Source: Streptomyces misionensis
Lineage (GTDB): Bacteria; Actinomycetota; Actinomycetes; Streptomycetales; Streptomycetaceae
Direction: 5' to 3'
Assembly (NCBI RefSeq): GCF_007896895.1
Contig: NZ_VOGW01000174.1
Coordinates: 11,205-62,610, forward strand
Length of the DNA stretch: 51,406 bases
The translations under genes and the position numbers were made by a program. Positions 50,244 through 51,406 of this stretch are shown one piece after another. The notes under the pieces are model-generated. The model saw only the letters and a program-made list of their open reading frames with translations. It searched no databases and was not told the DNA's origin. The first letter of the stretch is position 1. Every line of letters begins with the position of its first letter.

Positions 50244-50864
50244 ATGCGCGCCCGCCTGGCCCGCGTCGACGCGGTACTCGTCCAAGCACTCATCGCCGCC
50301 GCGCTGTCCTTCGCCCACCTCCACGACCTCGCCATGGCGGCCGGACAGGACGGATGGAAAGCCTGGGCCTACCCCGTCTCCGTCGATCTCCTGCTGGTCG
50401 CCGCCTGGCGCCGCCTGCGCTCCGGTACGACCAAAGCGGCGGCCTGGTGCTGGTTTGTCACCGCACTCGCCGCATCCCTCGGCGCCAACGTCGCCACCGC
50501 CGGCCTTCTTGACCTCGGCAATGTCCCGGCCTGGCTGCGCATCCTCGTCGCGGGCTGGCCTGCCGTCGCCTTCCTCGGCGGAACCCTCCTCGCCCACACC
50601 GCGCCCGAGACAGACCCCGGCACCGGGGTCATCGAGGACCAAGAGGACGAGCCCGAAACCACGCCCGAACCGCCTGCCCAACCGGCCATCGAGGCACCGG
50701 CACAGGCCCCACCCGTACCGGTCCCATCCGCCCTGGTCGAACACGCCCGCAAGGTCGCCGCCGAGCATCACGCCCGCACCGGTGCCCCCATCGACACCCC
50801 GACCCTCCGCGCCCGCCTCGGCGTCCCGGCCCCCATGGCCGAAGCCATCGCCACACACATCTGA
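50244..50864 (+). CDS. DUF2637 membrane protein (SpdB-like spread protein)
   Basis: A 206-residue membrane protein of the DUF2637 family, with four predicted hydrophobic stretches (VLVQALIAAALSFAHLH, YPVSVDLLLVAAW, CWFVTALAASLGANVATAG, ILVAGWPAVAFLGGTLLAH), then a proline/glutamate-rich segment and a C-terminal helical part. Such proteins are encoded beside TraSA in AICEs and Streptomyces plasmids and aid intramycelial spreading. ATG 50244 has GGAAGGAG five bases upstream. Confidence 0.88.
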   Translation: MRARLARVDAVLVQALIAAALSFAHLHDLAMAAGQDGWKAWAYPVSVDLLLVAAWRRLRSGTTKAAAWCWFVTALAASLGANVATAGLLDLGNVPAWLRILVAGWPAVAFLGGTLLAHTAPETDPGTGVIEDQEDEPETTPEPPAQPAIEAPAQAPPVPVPSALVEHARKVAAEHHARTGAPIDTPTLRARLGVPAPMAEAIATHI

Positions 50865-50876
50865 GAGGGAGACCCC

Positions 50877-51068
50877 GTGACCGCCAACCGGAACTTCCGC
50901 AACGTCACCCGCATCGGTCCCGTCCAGGTCGGTACCGCCTACGACAACCGGGGCCGCGAGAAGCACACCGCCGCCTGCACCGCCCCGCGCTGCGGCTTCT
51001 CCGCCGACTACGACAGCCGCGCCGCCGCCGAACTGGCCGCCCGCACCCACCGCTGCCCCATCCGCTGA
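50877..51068 (+). CDS. Small mobile-element transfer protein
   Basis: A 63-residue protein (MTANRNFRNVTRIGPVQVGT...) with CTAPRCGFSAD and THRCPI, giving a possible C-x4-C...H-x-C zinc site. It is of the kind annotated as mobile element transfer protein in AICE transfer regions. GTG 50877 follows GAGAGGGAG. It is 12 bases behind the DUF2637 gene. Confidence 0.82.
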   Translation: MTANRNFRNVTRIGPVQVGTAYDNRGREKHTAACTAPRCGFSADYDSRAAAELAARTHRCPIR

Positions 51069-51084
51069 AAGGACCCGGACCACC

Positions 51085-51279
51085 GTGACCGTCAGCCTGC
51101 CGCTCGTCGTCGTCCTCGGCTTCTTCGCCTGGGGGGCGATCAAGTTCCTCGGCGTCCGCCCCTGGATCGTAGCCCTCATCGCCTTGTTCGGCTTCTGGCT
51201 CTCGCACAGCTTCCTGGCCCCCGCCATCGAGTCCGGCACGCGGACCGGCGTGGGTGTCGTAAACGGCTCACATGACTAG
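51085..51279 (+). CDS. Small two-helix membrane protein (SpdD-like)
   Basis: A 64-residue protein with two hydrophobic helices (SLPLVVVLGFFAWGAIKFL and WIVALIALFGFWLSHSFLA). Small membrane proteins of this sort occur in the spread (spd) region of Streptomyces elements. GTG 51085 follows AAAGGA. Its TAG stop codon is the first part of the downstream operator. Confidence 0.75.
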   Translation: MTVSLPLVVVLGFFAWGAIKFLGVRPWIVALIALFGFWLSHSFLAPAIESGTRTGVGVVNGSHD

Positions 51280-51290
51280 ACGAGTAGATA
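51277..51290 (+). promoter_or_regulatory. Operator upstream of the last gene
   Basis: TAGACGAGTAGATA is identical over 14 bases to the operator core at 48453-48466 and again is followed directly by AGGAG. It should put the gene at the right edge under the same repressor. Confidence 0.65.
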
Positions 51291-51304
51291 AGGAGAAGGT
51301 GACT

Positions 51305-51406
51305 GTGTTCCAGCCCAAGTACCCGGACAACCCCACCCCGCCGCCCGTCCACACCCACGCCCCGACCGACCCGGCACCCGTCCGGCGCGGCCTCCCGTCC
51401 CTCTCC
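51305..51406 (+). CDS. Partial gene at the right edge
   Basis: The first 34 codons of a gene from GTG 51305 (VFQPKYPDNPTPPPVHTHAP, then TDPAPVRRGLPSLS). Proline-rich and not recognisable on its own. AAGGAGAAGG and an operator lie upstream. In AICEs further spread genes or the replication initiator follow at this point. GTG 51299 is an alternative codon but in another frame. Confidence 0.6.
   Translation, partial: MFQPKYPDNPTPPPVHTHAPTDPAPVRRGLPSLS

Noticed and set aside
1..51406. CRISPR arrays
   Set aside because: No series of equal-length repeats with unique spacers and no cas genes were seen. The short tandem repeats found have no spacers.

Overview
The window looks like a draft contig from a Streptomyces chromosome. 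GC content is very high, GTG starts are common, ATGA/GTGA overlaps are frequent, and the block from kgd through a two-component system to lon matches the conserved Streptomyces core layout. The left edge seems to be an assembly edge: the first 247 bases are an imperfect fold-back copy of the start of kgd.

Layout. 0.1-8.1 kb: kgd fragment, histidine kinase/response regulator pair, spermidine-synthase-like protein, rhomboid-like membrane protein, lon behind an HspR-type HAIR operator, then a GH25 lysozyme and a PP2C-like protein that run into each other. 8.5-13.9 kb: NIT-type histidine kinase whose tail runs into the C-terminal piece of a StyA-type monooxygenase, NlpC/P60 hydrolase, small protein, TetR regulator. 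14-20.7 kb: HutD family protein, HTH-NB-ARC-TPR regulator, divergent AurF-type and ferritin-like diiron proteins, proline-rich membrane protein, DUF3291 protein. 20.8-27.2 kb: class B PBP and FtsW/RodA pair, sensor kinase and lipoprotein, dual-specificity phosphatase, NERD-like protein. 27.3-29.3 kb: divergent NHEJ pair (LigD-type polymerase and Ku). 29.3-31.8 kb: a decayed stretch with remnants of an aldo/keto reductase, an SDR, an XRE/MmyB regulator and a DUF2264 protein around one intact small membrane gene.

31.9-38.3 kb: an EVE-like/PD-(D/E)XK nuclease, an iron-box-controlled feoA-feoB-NifU operon, and a broken ScoMcrA-like sulfur-binding-domain/HNH nuclease whose stop codon overlaps the start of an OGG-fold glycosylase-like protein. 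38.5-39.6 kb: SPW-repeat membrane protein and GNAT acetyltransferase.

39.9-51.4 kb is probably the left part of an actinomycete integrative and conjugative element (AICE). It may start at a tRNA-3'-end-like sequence (39.91 kb). It carries a lower-GC cargo of two restriction-type genes (GmrSD-like DUF262/HNH and an MmeI-like fused nuclease-methyltransferase), a 150-bp palindrome, and then the transfer module: HATPase, Nudix, GntR (KorSA type), SCO3933-family regulator, TraSA/FtsK translocase, DUF2637 Spd-like protein, small transfer proteins and a partial gene at the right edge. A repeated TAGACGAGT operator marks the promoters of this module. Replication initiator, excisionase and integrase would be expected to the right of the window.

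Several gene collisions (about 7.58, 11.1, 30.47 and 36.73 kb) join the inside of one gene to the inside of another. They are either real deletions or misassemblies, and the sequence alone cannot decide which.
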